Below, piece by piece: positions 52,908-61,653 of a stretch of 64,000 nucleotides of DNA. Under the pieces are notes generated by a model that was not told where the DNA came from, did no database searches, and saw nothing but the letters and a program-made list of their open reading frames with translations. Both the position numbers and the translations under genes were made by a program. Origin of the DNA: Ensifer sp. MPMI2T (GTDB taxonomy: Bacteria; Pseudomonadota; Alphaproteobacteria; Rhizobiales; Rhizobiaceae); contig NZ_SRXN01000004.1 in NCBI RefSeq assembly GCF_004827385.1, forward strand, positions 62,001 to 126,000, in the 5' to 3' direction. Numbering within the stretch: position 1 is the first letter of the stretch; each line of letters starts with the position of its first letter.

Positions 52908-54020
52908 ATGTCATTCTTGAAAATCAGCAACCTGCGCAAGTCCTACGGCTCACTGGAGATTCTCAAGGACATCAATATCGAGATCGAAAGGGGCGGATTC
53001 CTCGTGCTCGTCGGCCCGTCCGGCTGCGGCAAGTCGACCCTCCTGAACACGATCGCGGGCCTGGAGCCGATCACCTCAGGCGACATCGCCATCAACGGCC
53101 GGTCGGTCTCGGGGCTGCACCCGTCGAAGCGTGACATCGCTATGGTGTTCCAGTCCTATGCGCTCTACCCGAACATGACAGTCGCCGGAAACATCGCCTT
53201 CGGCATGGAGATCCGAGGCGTGCCGAAGGATGAGCGCGAGAAGGCGATCAAGCAGGTCGCCGACATGCTGCAGATCGGCCACCTGCTCGACCGCAAGCCG
53301 AGCCAGCTTTCCGGCGGCCAGCGGCAGCGCGTCGCGATGGGGCGCGCGCTGGTGCGCAATCCGCAGGTCTTCCTCTTCGACGAGCCGCTGTCGAACCTCG
53401 ACGCGAAGCTCCGTGTCGACATGCGCACCGAGATCAAGCGCCTGCACAGCCGCATGAAGACGACGATCGTCTACGTTACGCATGACCAGATCGAGGCGAT
53501 GACGCTCGCCACGAAGATAGCCGTCCTGCGCGACGGCGTGCTGCAGCAGTTCGGAACGCCGGCCGAAATCTACAACAACCCCGCCAACATGTTCGTCGCC
53601 GATTTCATGGGATCGCCGGCGATGAACCTGCTGAAGGCTCGGATCGAGGCCGCCGGAGCGGAGGTCGCGGTGACGCTGGAGCGGCCGAACGGCGAGCCCC
53701 TGAGGCTTGCAGTACCCCATAACGGCGCGCTTTCGGCCTATGCCGGCAAGGAAGTGGTGTTCGGCATTCGTCCGGAAGCCCTGACCGATCCGGACGGCGC
53801 CGACCGCAATGCAAAGTTCGTCGCCGAGGGCGACTGCCTGATCGAAGTGGTCGAGCCGGCCGGCTCCGACACCTTCGCGGTCACCCGCCTCGGCGGCAAG
53901 GAAATCGTCGCCCGACTGCGCGCGGACGCGCGCATCGCGCCAGGTCAAACGTCGCGGCTCGCCTTCAACCTCGACAAGGCGGTGTTCTTCGACCCGCAAA
54001 GTGAGATGCGGATCGCATGA
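52908..54020 (+). CDS. Sugar ABC transporter ATP-binding protein (UgpC/MalK type)
   Basis: A 370-residue ATPase. Walker A GPSGCGKST (about 36-44), Q-loop FQSYALYPNMTV, signature LSGGQRQRVAMGRAL (134-148), Walker B VFLFDEPLSNLD and the H-loop YVTHDQIEAMTLA are intact. The C-terminal extension (about residues 235-365) is the TOBE/MalK regulatory domain typical of CUT1 carbohydrate importers, with VFGIRPEAL. It follows permease 2 by 4 bp and overlaps the GMC oxidoreductase start (ATGA), linking transport and oxidation in a single transcript. Confidence 0.95.
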   Translation: MSFLKISNLRKSYGSLEILKDINIEIERGGFLVLVGPSGCGKSTLLNTIAGLEPITSGDIAINGRSVSGLHPSKRDIAMVFQSYALYPNMTVAGNIAFGMEIRGVPKDEREKAIKQVADMLQIGHLLDRKPSQLSGGQRQRVAMGRALVRNPQVFLFDEPLSNLDAKLRVDMRTEIKRLHSRMKTTIVYVTHDQIEAMTLATKIAVLRDGVLQQFGTPAEIYNNPANMFVADFMGSPAMNLLKARIEAAGAEVAVTLERPNGEPLRLAVPHNGALSAYAGKEVVFGIRPEALTDPDGADRNAKFVAEGDCLIEVVEPAGSDTFAVTRLGGKEIVARLRADARIAPGQTSRLAFNLDKAVFFDPQSEMRIA

Positions 54021-55531
54021 GCATGGCGAGCCAACCGGATATCGTCATCGTCGGATCGGGAATTGGCGGCGCAACTATCGCGGCGGGCCTCGCGCCGTCG
54101 GGCGCCGAGATCCTGATCCTCGAGGCGGGCGTTCGCATCGAGGACCGTCCGGAAAACCGGGATCAGCGGGCGATCTTCCAGCGCGGCCACTTCCGACCGA
54201 AAGAGACCTGGTACGAGGCGGGCGGTCTCGGCTTCAACCCCGGCAACTACTACAATGTCGGGGGCAACTCGAAATTCTACGGCGCTGTGCTGACCCGCTA
54301 CCGCCGTGAGGATTTCGAGGAGATGCAACATCTCGACGGCGTTTCACCCGCGTGGCCGTTTCCTTACGAGGAGCTGGAGCCGTGGTATTCCAAGGCGGAG
54401 CAGCTCTATCAGGTGCGCGGACGCCTTGGCGAAGACCCGACCGAGCCCGCGCATTCAAACAGCTACAGCTACGGCCCCGTTCCAGACGAGCCGGCGATCG
54501 CCAAGGTTCGCAAACGTCTGGCAGAGATTGGGCTTCACCCCTATTCGCTGCCGCTCGGCGTCGATATCGAGCGTTGGCTCGCCAAGGCGAAGACGCCCTG
54601 GGACGCGCATCCGAACAGCTTCGACGGCAAGATGGATGCCGAGACCGCCGCGCTGTCCGCCGCGCTCGAATATCCGAATGTCCGGCTGCAAACCGGTTCG
54701 CGCGTCACCCGGCTGGCGACGGCGCCAGACGGCAAGACAATCGAGTCCGTCCACTACGTCCAGGATGGCGTGGAGCGAACCGTTTCGCCAAGGCTTGTCG
54801 TTCTTTCGGCCGGCGCGGTGCAGTCGGCCGTGCTGCTGCTGCGCTCGGCGGGCGACCGCAACCCGACGGGGCTTGCGAACCGCTCCGATCAGGTAGGCCG
54901 CAATTTCATGAACCACAATTCGAGTGCGGTGATTGCGCTCAGCCCCTGGTATCGCAACGATTCTGTCTATCAGAAGACTTTCGGTCTCAACGATTTCTAT
55001 CTTTCCGACGGGGCAGGGGGCCCGCCGCTCGGGAACATTCAGCTTCTCGGCCGCGTCTCCGGCGCGATCCTGAAGGCGAACATGCCGGCCGTGCCGGAAT
55101 GGCTGCTGAACCAGATCTCGGCCCGGGGGATCGACTTCTACGCCATGAGCGAGGATCTGCCGTCGCCGGACAGCCGCGTGTTGGTAGACGGCGACCGCAT
55201 CGTGCTCCAATGGGTGCGCACCAACTGGCAGGCGCATCTCGATCTCGTTGCCAAGTTGAAGGCGGTGCTGCGAAAGGCCGGCTTTCCGGTCGTGCTGGCA
55301 CGCGCTTTCGACAAGCGCACGCCGTCTCACCAGTGCGGCACGGTCAGGATCGGCAAGGACCCCAATGAAGCGCCGCTCGATGTCTATTGCCGAGCGTTCG
55401 ATCATCCGAACCTTTTCGTCGTCGATGCCGGCTTCCTGCCGACCTCGGCAGCGGTAAACCCGGCGCTGACCGTGGCCGCGCAGGCGCTGCGCGTCGCGGA
55501 TCACATCGTTAAAGGGGACCTTCGGTCATGA
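54017..55531 (+). CDS. GMC family FAD-dependent oxidoreductase 1
   Basis: A 504-residue flavoprotein. The FAD dinucleotide motif GSGIGGATIA is at about 13-22, the GMC segment YYNVGGNSKFYGAVLTRYR binds the flavin, and the C-terminal GMC domain has THQCGTVRIG-like SHQCGTVRIG (active-site His) and VVDAGFLPTSAAVNPALTVAA. This is the 2-ketogluconate/pyranose-oxidising kind of GMC protein rather than the choline dehydrogenase kind, judging by the HQCGT segment. No signal peptide is visible, so it acts in the cytoplasm or needs a partner. The stop overlaps the SDR start (ATGA). It probably oxidises the imported sugar or polyol or its derivative. Confidence 0.9.
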   Translation: MSMASQPDIVIVGSGIGGATIAAGLAPSGAEILILEAGVRIEDRPENRDQRAIFQRGHFRPKETWYEAGGLGFNPGNYYNVGGNSKFYGAVLTRYRREDFEEMQHLDGVSPAWPFPYEELEPWYSKAEQLYQVRGRLGEDPTEPAHSNSYSYGPVPDEPAIAKVRKRLAEIGLHPYSLPLGVDIERWLAKAKTPWDAHPNSFDGKMDAETAALSAALEYPNVRLQTGSRVTRLATAPDGKTIESVHYVQDGVERTVSPRLVVLSAGAVQSAVLLLRSAGDRNPTGLANRSDQVGRNFMNHNSSAVIALSPWYRNDSVYQKTFGLNDFYLSDGAGGPPLGNIQLLGRVSGAILKANMPAVPEWLLNQISARGIDFYAMSEDLPSPDSRVLVDGDRIVLQWVRTNWQAHLDLVAKLKAVLRKAGFPVVLARAFDKRTPSHQCGTVRIGKDPNEAPLDVYCRAFDHPNLFVVDAGFLPTSAAVNPALTVAAQALRVADHIVKGDLRS

Positions 55532-56301
55532 CGGAGAAAGCACGTCCCGTCGCGATCGTCACCGGCGGCCGACGCGGCATTGGGCTTGGCATCGCCCGCG
55601 CGCTGGCGGCGAACGGTTTCGACATCGCCATCAGCGGAATCGGTGATGCCGATGGTGTAGCACCTGTGCTCGCCGAGCTCGGCTCTTTCGGTGCCCGCGC
55701 GATCTTTCTACAGGCCGATCTTGCCGACCTTGCCACCCACCAGGCGACCGTCGACGCGGTCATCGAGGCGTTCGGCAGGATAGATTGCCTCGTCAACAAT
55801 GCCGGGATCGCGTCCGTCGTGCGCGGCGATTTCCTCGATCTGAGACCTGAGAATTTCGACACGATCGTCGGCATCAACTTGCGCGGCACGGTTTTCTTCA
55901 CCCAGGCAGTGTTGAAGGCGATGCTCGCGGCGGAGGCGACTGCGACACGCTCGATCATCAACATTACTTCGGTCTCCGCGGCGATGACCTCGCCGGAGCG
56001 GCTCGACTACTGCATGAGCAAGGCGGGACTCGCCGCCTTCAGCCAGGGACTGGCGCTGAGACTGGCGGAGACCGGGATCTCTGTCTTCGAGGTGCGGCCT
56101 GGCATCATTCGGTCGGACATGACCGCGACCGTTTCCGGCAAATACGACGCGCTGATTGCGGATGGGCTGGTGCCGATGCGGCGATGGGGGGAGCCCGACG
56201 ACATCGGCAAGATCGTCGCCGGGCTCGCCGGCGGGCAGTTCGGTTTCGCCACAGGTTCAGTCATTCAGGCCGATGGGGGACTGTCGATCAGCCGGTTGTG
56301 A
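55528..56301 (+). CDS. Short-chain dehydrogenase/reductase (3-ketoacyl-ACP reductase-like)
   Basis: A 257-residue classical SDR. The cofactor motif TGGRRGIG (12-19), NNAG (90-93), the catalytic Ser near 148-150 and Tyr161-Lys165 (YCMSK) are all present. The end of the protein, GFATGSVIQADGGLSI, is canonical. Asp residues after the second strand are not obvious, so NAD or NADP preference is open. It overlaps the GMC gene by ATGA. Such SDRs in sugar operons usually reduce or oxidise a ketose, uronate or polyol. A RIME-like element follows. Confidence 0.92.
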   Translation: MTEKARPVAIVTGGRRGIGLGIARALAANGFDIAISGIGDADGVAPVLAELGSFGARAIFLQADLADLATHQATVDAVIEAFGRIDCLVNNAGIASVVRGDFLDLRPENFDTIVGINLRGTVFFTQAVLKAMLAAEATATRSIINITSVSAAMTSPERLDYCMSKAGLAAFSQGLALRLAETGISVFEVRPGIIRSDMTATVSGKYDALIADGLVPMRRWGEPDDIGKIVAGLAGGQFGFATGSVIQADGGLSISRL

Positions 56302-56306
56302 ATTTG

Positions 56307-56435
56307 CCCCTCACCCTGACCCTCTCTCCGCACGCGGGGAGAGGGGACGTGCCTGGCGGGACGTGGGGCGAAGGCGGTCCCGCGGTTCCTTCTCCCCGCT
56401 TGCGGGGAGAAGGTGGCGGCAGCCGGATGAGGGGC
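56307..56435 (-). repeat. RIME-like mosaic element, copy 4
   Basis: Inverse orientation: CCCCTCACCCTGACCCTCTC at the left, CTCTCCGCACGCGGGGAGAG hairpin, spacer, CCTTCTCCCCGCTTGCGGGG hairpin, and GCCGGATGAGGGGC at the right. It separates the SDR gene from the second GMC gene within one apparent operon. Confidence 0.85.
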
Positions 56436-56494
56436 CGCCAAGAGAGACGAATTACCCGATCGCGCCGAAGGCGCGGATCTTAAGGACGATGTGA

Positions 56495-58150
56495 ATGACC
56501 TATGACTACATCATCACTGGCGCCGGCCCGGCGGGCTGCGTTCTTGCCAACCGGCTGAGCGAGGATCCGACCGTCAGGGTGCTGTTGCTCGAAGCCGGCG
56601 GCGGCGACTGGAACCCGCTGTTCCACATGCCGGCGGGTTTCGCCAAGATGACCAAGGGCGTTGCGAGCTGGGGCTGGCACACGGTGCCGCAGAAGCACAT
56701 GAAGGGCAGGGTGCTGCGCTATACGCAGGCGAAAGTGATCGGTGGCGGCTCCTCTATCAATGCGCAGCTCTATACGCGCGGCAACGCCGTCGACTACGAT
56801 CTCTGGGCACGCGAGGACGACTGCACCGGCTGGGACTACCGAAGCGTGCTGCCCTATTTCAAGCGGGCCGAGGACAATCAGCGCTTTGCCGACGACTATC
56901 ATTCCTATGGCGGGCCGCTCGGCGTCTCGATGCCGGTCTCGGCGCTGCCGATCTGCGACGCCTATATCCGCGCGGGCCAGGAGCTTGGCATTCCCTACAA
57001 TCACGATTTCAACGGTAAACAGCAGGCGGGCGTCGGCTTCTACCAGCTGACGCAACGCAACCGCCGGCGCTCTTCCGCCTCGCTTGCCTATCTCTCGCCG
57101 ATCAAAGACCGAAAAAACCTGACGGTGCGCACCGGCGCGCGCGTCGCCCGCATCGTGCTCGAGGGTAGCCGAGCGGTCGGCGTCGAGGTGGTGACGGCCA
57201 AGGGGAGCGAGACCATCCGCGCGGACCGCGAAGTGCTCGTCACTTCGGGCGCGATCGGCTCGCCGAAACTGCTCTTGCAATCCGGCATCGGCCCGGCTGA
57301 CCATCTCCGCGCGGTCGGTGTCGACGTCCGCCACGATCTCCCCGGCGTCGGCGGCAACCTGCAGGATCATCTCGATCTCTTTGTCATCTCCGAGTGCACC
57401 GGCGATCACACCTATGACAACGTCGCCAAGCTGCACCGTACGCTCTGGGCGGGCCTGCAATACGTGCTCTTCCGCACCGGCCCCGTCGCCTCTTCGCTCT
57501 TCGAGACCGGCGGCTTCTGGTATGCCGATTCGGATGCGCGCTCGCCGGACATCCAGTTCCATCTCGGTCTCGGCTCCGGCATCGAGGCCGGTGTCGCGCG
57601 CCTCAAGAACGCCGGCGTGACGCTGAACTCCGCCTATCTGCATCCCCGCTCGCGCGGCACGGTGCGGCTTTCCTCCTCCGATCCAGTCGCGCCGCCGCTC
57701 ATCGACCCGAACTATTGGGAGGATCCGCACGACCGGAAAATGTCGCTCGAGGGCCTGCGGATTGCCCGCGAAATCATGCAGCAGGCCGCGCTGAAGCCTT
57801 ATGTGCTCGCCGAACGTTTGCCGGGTAACGATATCCGGACGGAAGAGCAGCTCTTCGAATATGGCTGCGCCAACGCCAAGACCGACCATCACCCCGTGGG
57901 CACCTGCAAGATGGGCACGGATGCCATGGCTGTGGTCGATCTGGAACTCAAGGTGCGCGGGCTCGACGGCTTGCGGGTCTGCGACAGTTCGGTGATGCCG
58001 CGCGTGCCCTCCTGCAACACCAACGGACCGACGATCATGGTGGGGGAGAAGGGGGCGGATATCATCCGCGGCCTGCCGGCGCTACCGCCCGCGATCTTCC
58101 AGCACGAGCGCAACGACACGCGCCCGCGTGCCCGCGCCGAGGTTCGCTGA
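56495..58150 (+). CDS. GMC family FAD-dependent oxidoreductase 2 (choline dehydrogenase-like)
   Basis: A 551-residue flavoprotein alcohol dehydrogenase. The FAD motif GAGPAGCVLANRL (about 9-21), LEAGGGDWNPLFHMPAGF, the GMC signature VIGGGSSINAQLYTRGN and TSGAIGSPKLLLQSGIGP are intact. The C terminus has DHHPVGTCKMG (active-site His) and NTNGPTIMVGEKGADII. It is closely like BetA/AlkJ-type enzymes but betaine genes are not adjacent. The ribosome site is weak: the start follows AAGGACGATGTGA. A small reading frame begins 11 bp after its stop behind AAGGAGG. Confidence 0.92.
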   Translation: MTYDYIITGAGPAGCVLANRLSEDPTVRVLLLEAGGGDWNPLFHMPAGFAKMTKGVASWGWHTVPQKHMKGRVLRYTQAKVIGGGSSINAQLYTRGNAVDYDLWAREDDCTGWDYRSVLPYFKRAEDNQRFADDYHSYGGPLGVSMPVSALPICDAYIRAGQELGIPYNHDFNGKQQAGVGFYQLTQRNRRRSSASLAYLSPIKDRKNLTVRTGARVARIVLEGSRAVGVEVVTAKGSETIRADREVLVTSGAIGSPKLLLQSGIGPADHLRAVGVDVRHDLPGVGGNLQDHLDLFVISECTGDHTYDNVAKLHRTLWAGLQYVLFRTGPVASSLFETGGFWYADSDARSPDIQFHLGLGSGIEAGVARLKNAGVTLNSAYLHPRSRGTVRLSSSDPVAPPLIDPNYWEDPHDRKMSLEGLRIAREIMQQAALKPYVLAERLPGNDIRTEEQLFEYGCANAKTDHHPVGTCKMGTDAMAVVDLELKVRGLDGLRVCDSSVMPRVPSCNTNGPTIMVGEKGADIIRGLPALPPAIFQHERNDTRPRARAEVR

Positions 58151-58161
58151 AGGAGGTTGCG

Positions 58162-58461
58162 GTGATTCGCGATTGCGTCTTCCTCGCCGGGAGCTGGGGA
58201 TTTGGCCCCTCATCCCGCTGCCGCGACCTTCTCCCCGCAGGCGGGGAGAAGGGGCGTGCCGCGCTGCCGAAATCCCCTCTCCCCGCTGGCGGGGAGAGGG
58301 TTAGGATTAGGGGCAATCGCTGCCGCCGAACTCGCCGGGCCTCGTGGACAGTGCACGACGCCGACGACGCAGAACATCAAAAGACCGGCGCAAAAATCGT
58401 TGCGGCGGCGCAAGGCGGCGTCCAAGGTGTGTTCGTCTACGATCTCGAAATCCCGGACTGA
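58162..58461 (+). CDS. Small unrecognised protein with a RIME-like element inserted in frame
   Basis: A 99-codon frame with a GTG start at 58162 and a very strong ribosome site (AAGGAGG, 58150-58156) directly after the GMC stop. It stops 4 bp before the glycerate kinase ATG, the spacing of a real operon gene. The first about 14 residues (VIRDCVFLAGSWGF) and the last about 40 (for example KIVAAAQGGVQGVFVYDLEI) look coding. The middle (about 37 residues) is translated from RIME copy 5 without breaking the frame. No family is recognised. It may be a small gene that tolerates or was damaged by the insertion; without the element the product would be about 60 residues. Confidence 0.5.
   Translation: MIRDCVFLAGSWGFGPSSRCRDLLPAGGEKGRAALPKSPLPAGGERVRIRGNRCRRTRRASWTVHDADDAEHQKTGAKIVAAAQGGVQGVFVYDLEIPD
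58206..58315 (+). repeat. RIME-like mosaic element, copy 5, inside a small reading frame
   Basis: CCCCTCATCCCGCTGCCGCG at the left, CTTCTCCCCGCAGGCGGGGA hairpin, then CCCCTCTCCCCGCTGGCGGG hairpin and GGTTAGGATTAGGGGCA at the right. At 110 bp it is compact, and it keeps the surrounding frame open. Confidence 0.85.
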
Positions 58462-58465
58462 TTCC

Positions 58466-59737
58466 ATGGCATTAATCGAGCCGCGCTCCTTCCTGATCTC
58501 CCTCTTCGACGCTGCCGTGGTGGCGGCCGATCCTTACGCCGCCATCCGTGCCCACCTGCCCGAGAGGCCGAAGGGGCGCACCATCGTCATCGGCGCCGGC
58601 AAGGCCGCAAGTCAAATGGCGGCCGCCTTTGAGCGGCTCTGGGACGCACCGCTCACGGGCGTCGTCGTCGCCCGCCACGGACCGGTCGAAAAATGCGAGC
58701 GCATCAAAGTGCTGCAATCAGCGCACCCGGTGCCGGACGACGCCGGGCTTGCGGCATCCTCCGCGCTTCTCAAGCTGGTCGAGGGACTGACGGCGGACGA
58801 TCTGGTGATCGCGCTCGTCTCTGGCGGCGGCTCGGCGCTGTTGCCCGCGCCGCCAAACGGGCTGATGCTGGACGATGAGATCGCCGTCAACCGGGCGCTG
58901 CTCGCCTCCGGCGCGCCGATCTCGGCGATGAACGTGGTCCGCAAGCATGTCTCGCGGATCAAGGGCGGGCGACTGGCGCTTGCCGCCGCGCCGGCGCGCG
59001 TCGTCAGCCTGGTCGTCTCGGATGTGCCGGGCGACAATCCCGCCTTCGTCGCCTCCGGCCCGACGGTACCGGATCTCTCGAGCATGGAAGAGGCGCGCGA
59101 GATCGTCGCGCGCTACGGCATGACCTTGCCAGAACGTGTGATGGCGCATCTCGCCTCGGATGCCGCGCGCGCACCCAATCCAGAAGATCCCGCCTTTGCC
59201 GGCAATGAGGTCCATGTGATCGCCTCCGCGAGCGTTTCACTGGAAGCGGCAGCGGCCCGCGCTCGGGAAGCCGGCGTCGAGGCCGCAATCCTCTCGGACG
59301 CGATCGAAGGCGAGGCCCACGACATCGGCCGCATGCATGCGGCGCTCGCCCGTGAGGTTGCGTTGCGAAATCGACCGTTCCAAAAGCCTGTCGTGCTCCT
59401 CTCCGGCGGCGAGACGACGGTGACGATTTCCGGCAACAACTACGGCAAGGGCGGACGCAACAGCGAATTCCTCTTGTCGCTGGCGCTCGACATCGATGGC
59501 GTCGGCGGCATCGATGCACTTGCCGCCGATACCGACGGCATCGACGGCTCCGAAGATAATGCCGGCGCGTTCGCCGACGGGAAAAGCGTCGCTCGCATGC
59601 GGGCGGCGGGCGCGGATCCACGCGCGCATCTCGCCCGCCACGATGCTTGGTCGGCCTTTGCGGCGAGCGGCGACCTTTTTGTGCCCGGGCCGACCGGGAC
59701 GAACGTCAATGATTTTCGGGCGATATTGATACGTTGA
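58466..59737 (+). CDS. Glycerate kinase/hydroxypyruvate reductase family protein (MOFRL domain)
   Basis: A 423-residue protein with an N-terminal DUF4147 domain (IVIGAGKAASQMAAAFE, LVSGGGSALLPAPPNGL, ISAMNVVRKHVSRIKGGRLA) and a C-terminal MOFRL domain (VLLSGGETTVTISGNNYGKGGRNSEFLLSLAL, DGIDGSEDNAGAFAD). Such proteins are D-glycerate 2-kinases, long annotated as hydroxypyruvate reductase TtuD. In this operon it would pass a three-carbon end product into glycolysis. The ATG at 58466 is the family start; the frame is open further upstream only through the repeat. It ends system B. Confidence 0.92.
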   Translation: MALIEPRSFLISLFDAAVVAADPYAAIRAHLPERPKGRTIVIGAGKAASQMAAAFERLWDAPLTGVVVARHGPVEKCERIKVLQSAHPVPDDAGLAASSALLKLVEGLTADDLVIALVSGGGSALLPAPPNGLMLDDEIAVNRALLASGAPISAMNVVRKHVSRIKGGRLALAAAPARVVSLVVSDVPGDNPAFVASGPTVPDLSSMEEAREIVARYGMTLPERVMAHLASDAARAPNPEDPAFAGNEVHVIASASVSLEAAAARAREAGVEAAILSDAIEGEAHDIGRMHAALAREVALRNRPFQKPVVLLSGGETTVTISGNNYGKGGRNSEFLLSLALDIDGVGGIDALAADTDGIDGSEDNAGAFADGKSVARMRAAGADPRAHLARHDAWSAFAASGDLFVPGPTGTNVNDFRAILIR

Positions 59738-59838
59738 TTGCAAGCGCTCGGCGCGGACCCAGAAGTGTCCACCCGCTCGATTTCCGCGCCATGCTGCATC
59801 GGTAATCGCCATGAGCAAAAGAGGGTGATCGAGGCGCT

Positions 59839-60150
59839 ATGAAGAAGCTCCTAGATATTGAAACGCCGCAGATTTGGCGAGGCGCTATCTTCCGCGTAAG
59901 AGGTTCCTATCCCTACGAGGAAACAGTCGATTTCATGGTCGTCGAAACGACCGATGAAACACGCCCCTTAGGCGTCATGGCGGCCACAGGTTATAGCGCC
60001 GGACACACCTTCGTTCATCTTCCGCCAGAAGCGATCGTCTTAGGAACGAAGTCCATTTCTGTCGCTTGGCTCAAAGCTAACTGGGCAAAGTGGGTCTACC
60101 CGGAATGTCCAGTCGAAGACGTTCTCTTCATGGAACGCTATGTGATCTGA
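59839..60150 (+). CDS. Imm45-like immunity protein (orphan)
   Basis: A 103-residue protein. The pattern WRGAIFRVRGSYPYEETVDFMVVE, ATGYSAGHTFVHLPPEA and SVAWLKANWAKWVYPECPVEDVLFM matches my recollection of the Imm45 family, which protects against toxins of polymorphic or contact-dependent systems. No toxin, Rhs/CdiA or secretion gene is nearby, so it is an orphan. Its base composition is visibly less GC-rich than its neighbours and its codon choice is different (for example CTA, AGA, TTA), consistent with recent transfer. GAGG lies 8 bases before the ATG. The gene lies between system B and the convergent aminotransferase. Confidence 0.65.
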   Translation: MKKLLDIETPQIWRGAIFRVRGSYPYEETVDFMVVETTDETRPLGVMAATGYSAGHTFVHLPPEAIVLGTKSISVAWLKANWAKWVYPECPVEDVLFMERYVI

Positions 60151-60171
60151 AGCCGCCAGATTGATCCGTGT

Positions 60172-61509
60172 TTATTTCACCCTTTTCAGCGCGTCGGCGA
60201 GGATCGAGACGAATTCGCCAAAATGCTGTTTCTCGACGATCAGCGGTGGCGAGAAGGCGATGATGTCGCCGGTGACACGGATCAGAAGGCCCCTCTCGAA
60301 ACAATCGACGAAGACGTCGTAGGCGCGCGCGCCGGGGGCGCCGTCGCGTGATTTGAGTTCGATGCCGGCGATGAGGCCGATGGTGCGGATGTCGATGACA
60401 TGCGGCTGGCCCTTCAGCGAATGCATCGCTTCGTGCCAGTCTTCCTGCAGCTCGGCGGCGCGCGTCATCAGCCCTTCGTCACGATAGATGCCGAGGGTGG
60501 CGATGCCGGCGGCGCATGCGGCCGGGTGGCCGGAATAGGTGTAGCCGTGGAAGAGCTCGATCTGGCCTTCCGGCCCATGCATCAGCGCGTCGTGCACCTT
60601 GCGGCTTGCAAAGACCGCGCCCATCGGGATCGCGCCGTTGGTCAGCCCCTTGGCGGTGGTGACGAGATCCGGGGTGACACCGAAATAGTCGGTTGCGAAG
60701 GTGGCGCCGAGGCGGCCGAAGCCGGTGATCACCTCGTCGAAGATCAGGAGAATGCCGTGCTTGTCGCAGATGGCGCGCAGTCGCTCGAGATAACCCTTCG
60801 GCGGGATCAGCACGCCGGTCGAGCCGGCAACCGGCTCGACGATGCAGGCGGCGATCGTCTCGGCGCCGTGCAGCGCGACGAGCCTTTCGAGATCGTCGGC
60901 GAGTTCGGCGCCATGTTCCGGCTGGCCCCTGACGAAAGCGTTCTTCGCCGGGTCATGGGTATGGCGCAGATGGTCGGAGCCTGGGAGTTGCGGGAAGACG
61001 CGGCGGTTGTTGACGATGCCGCCAACCGAAATGCCGCCGAAGCCGACGCCATGATAGCCGCGCTCGCGGCCGATCAGGCGCGTGCGTGTGCCCTGGCCGA
61101 TCGAGCGCTGGTAGGCAAGCGCGATCTTCAGCGCCGTGTCGACGGATTCCGAACCCGAGCCGGTGAAGAACACCCGGTCGAGCTTGGCACCGTCCGGACC
61201 GGGCGCGATTTCTGCAAGGCGCTCGGCGAAGTCGAAGGCGATCGGGTGGCCCATCTGGAAGGAGGGCGCGAAATCCATAACCGAAAGCTGCCGTTCGACC
61301 GCGGCGGCGATCTGCCGGCGGCCGTGGCCGGCATTGACGCACCAGAGGCCGGCGGTGCCGTCGAGGATCGTCCGGCCGTCAATGCTGGTATAGTACATGC
61401 CCTCGGCGCTCGCGAGCAGGCGGGGCGCGGCCTTGAACTGGCGATTGGCGGTGAAGGGCATCCAGTAGCTGTCGAGTACCGGGGCATTGGGCTTGTTGTG
61501 GGCGTCCAT
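60172..61509 (-). CDS. Class III (omega-amino acid:pyruvate type) aminotransferase
   Basis: A 445-residue PLP aminotransferase. The PLP lysine is Lys287 in TTAKGLTNGAIPMGAVF, with the pyridine-binding Asp in IFDEVITGFGR (about 258). DGTAGLWCVNAGHG and FFTGSGSESVDTALKIA are typical for beta-alanine--pyruvate transaminases and other omega-aminotransferases. GGAGGATGCC lies before the ATG. It is divergent from an XRE-cupin regulator 144 bp away, and TTCCGAACAA-like motifs occur next to each start. Likely substrates are beta-alanine, gamma-aminobutyrate, taurine or a polyamine product; the choice is not visible. Confidence 0.91.
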   Translation of the reverse strand: MDAHNKPNAPVLDSYWMPFTANRQFKAAPRLLASAEGMYYTSIDGRTILDGTAGLWCVNAGHGRRQIAAAVERQLSVMDFAPSFQMGHPIAFDFAERLAEIAPGPDGAKLDRVFFTGSGSESVDTALKIALAYQRSIGQGTRTRLIGRERGYHGVGFGGISVGGIVNNRRVFPQLPGSDHLRHTHDPAKNAFVRGQPEHGAELADDLERLVALHGAETIAACIVEPVAGSTGVLIPPKGYLERLRAICDKHGILLIFDEVITGFGRLGATFATDYFGVTPDLVTTAKGLTNGAIPMGAVFASRKVHDALMHGPEGQIELFHGYTYSGHPAACAAGIATLGIYRDEGLMTRAAELQEDWHEAMHSLKGQPHVIDIRTIGLIAGIELKSRDGAPGARAYDVFVDCFERGLLIRVTGDIIAFSPPLIVEKQHFGEFVSILADALKRVK

Positions 61510-61653
61510 GGCATCCTCCTATCGGTGTGCGATTGACGCCATGATTTGGATTCCCGAACAAGTCCTTTTCTTCGCTCAGCTAAGCCACTGTATTTTATAG
61601 AGGCGACTTGTTATGGTTTCGATATTCCGAACAACGTCAACACGAGATCTGCG

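Noticed and set aside
58202..58465. N-terminal extension of the glycerate kinase to 511 residues
   Set aside because: The extension is translated repeat DNA in a different frame from the better-supported small ORF; the family start is at 58466.
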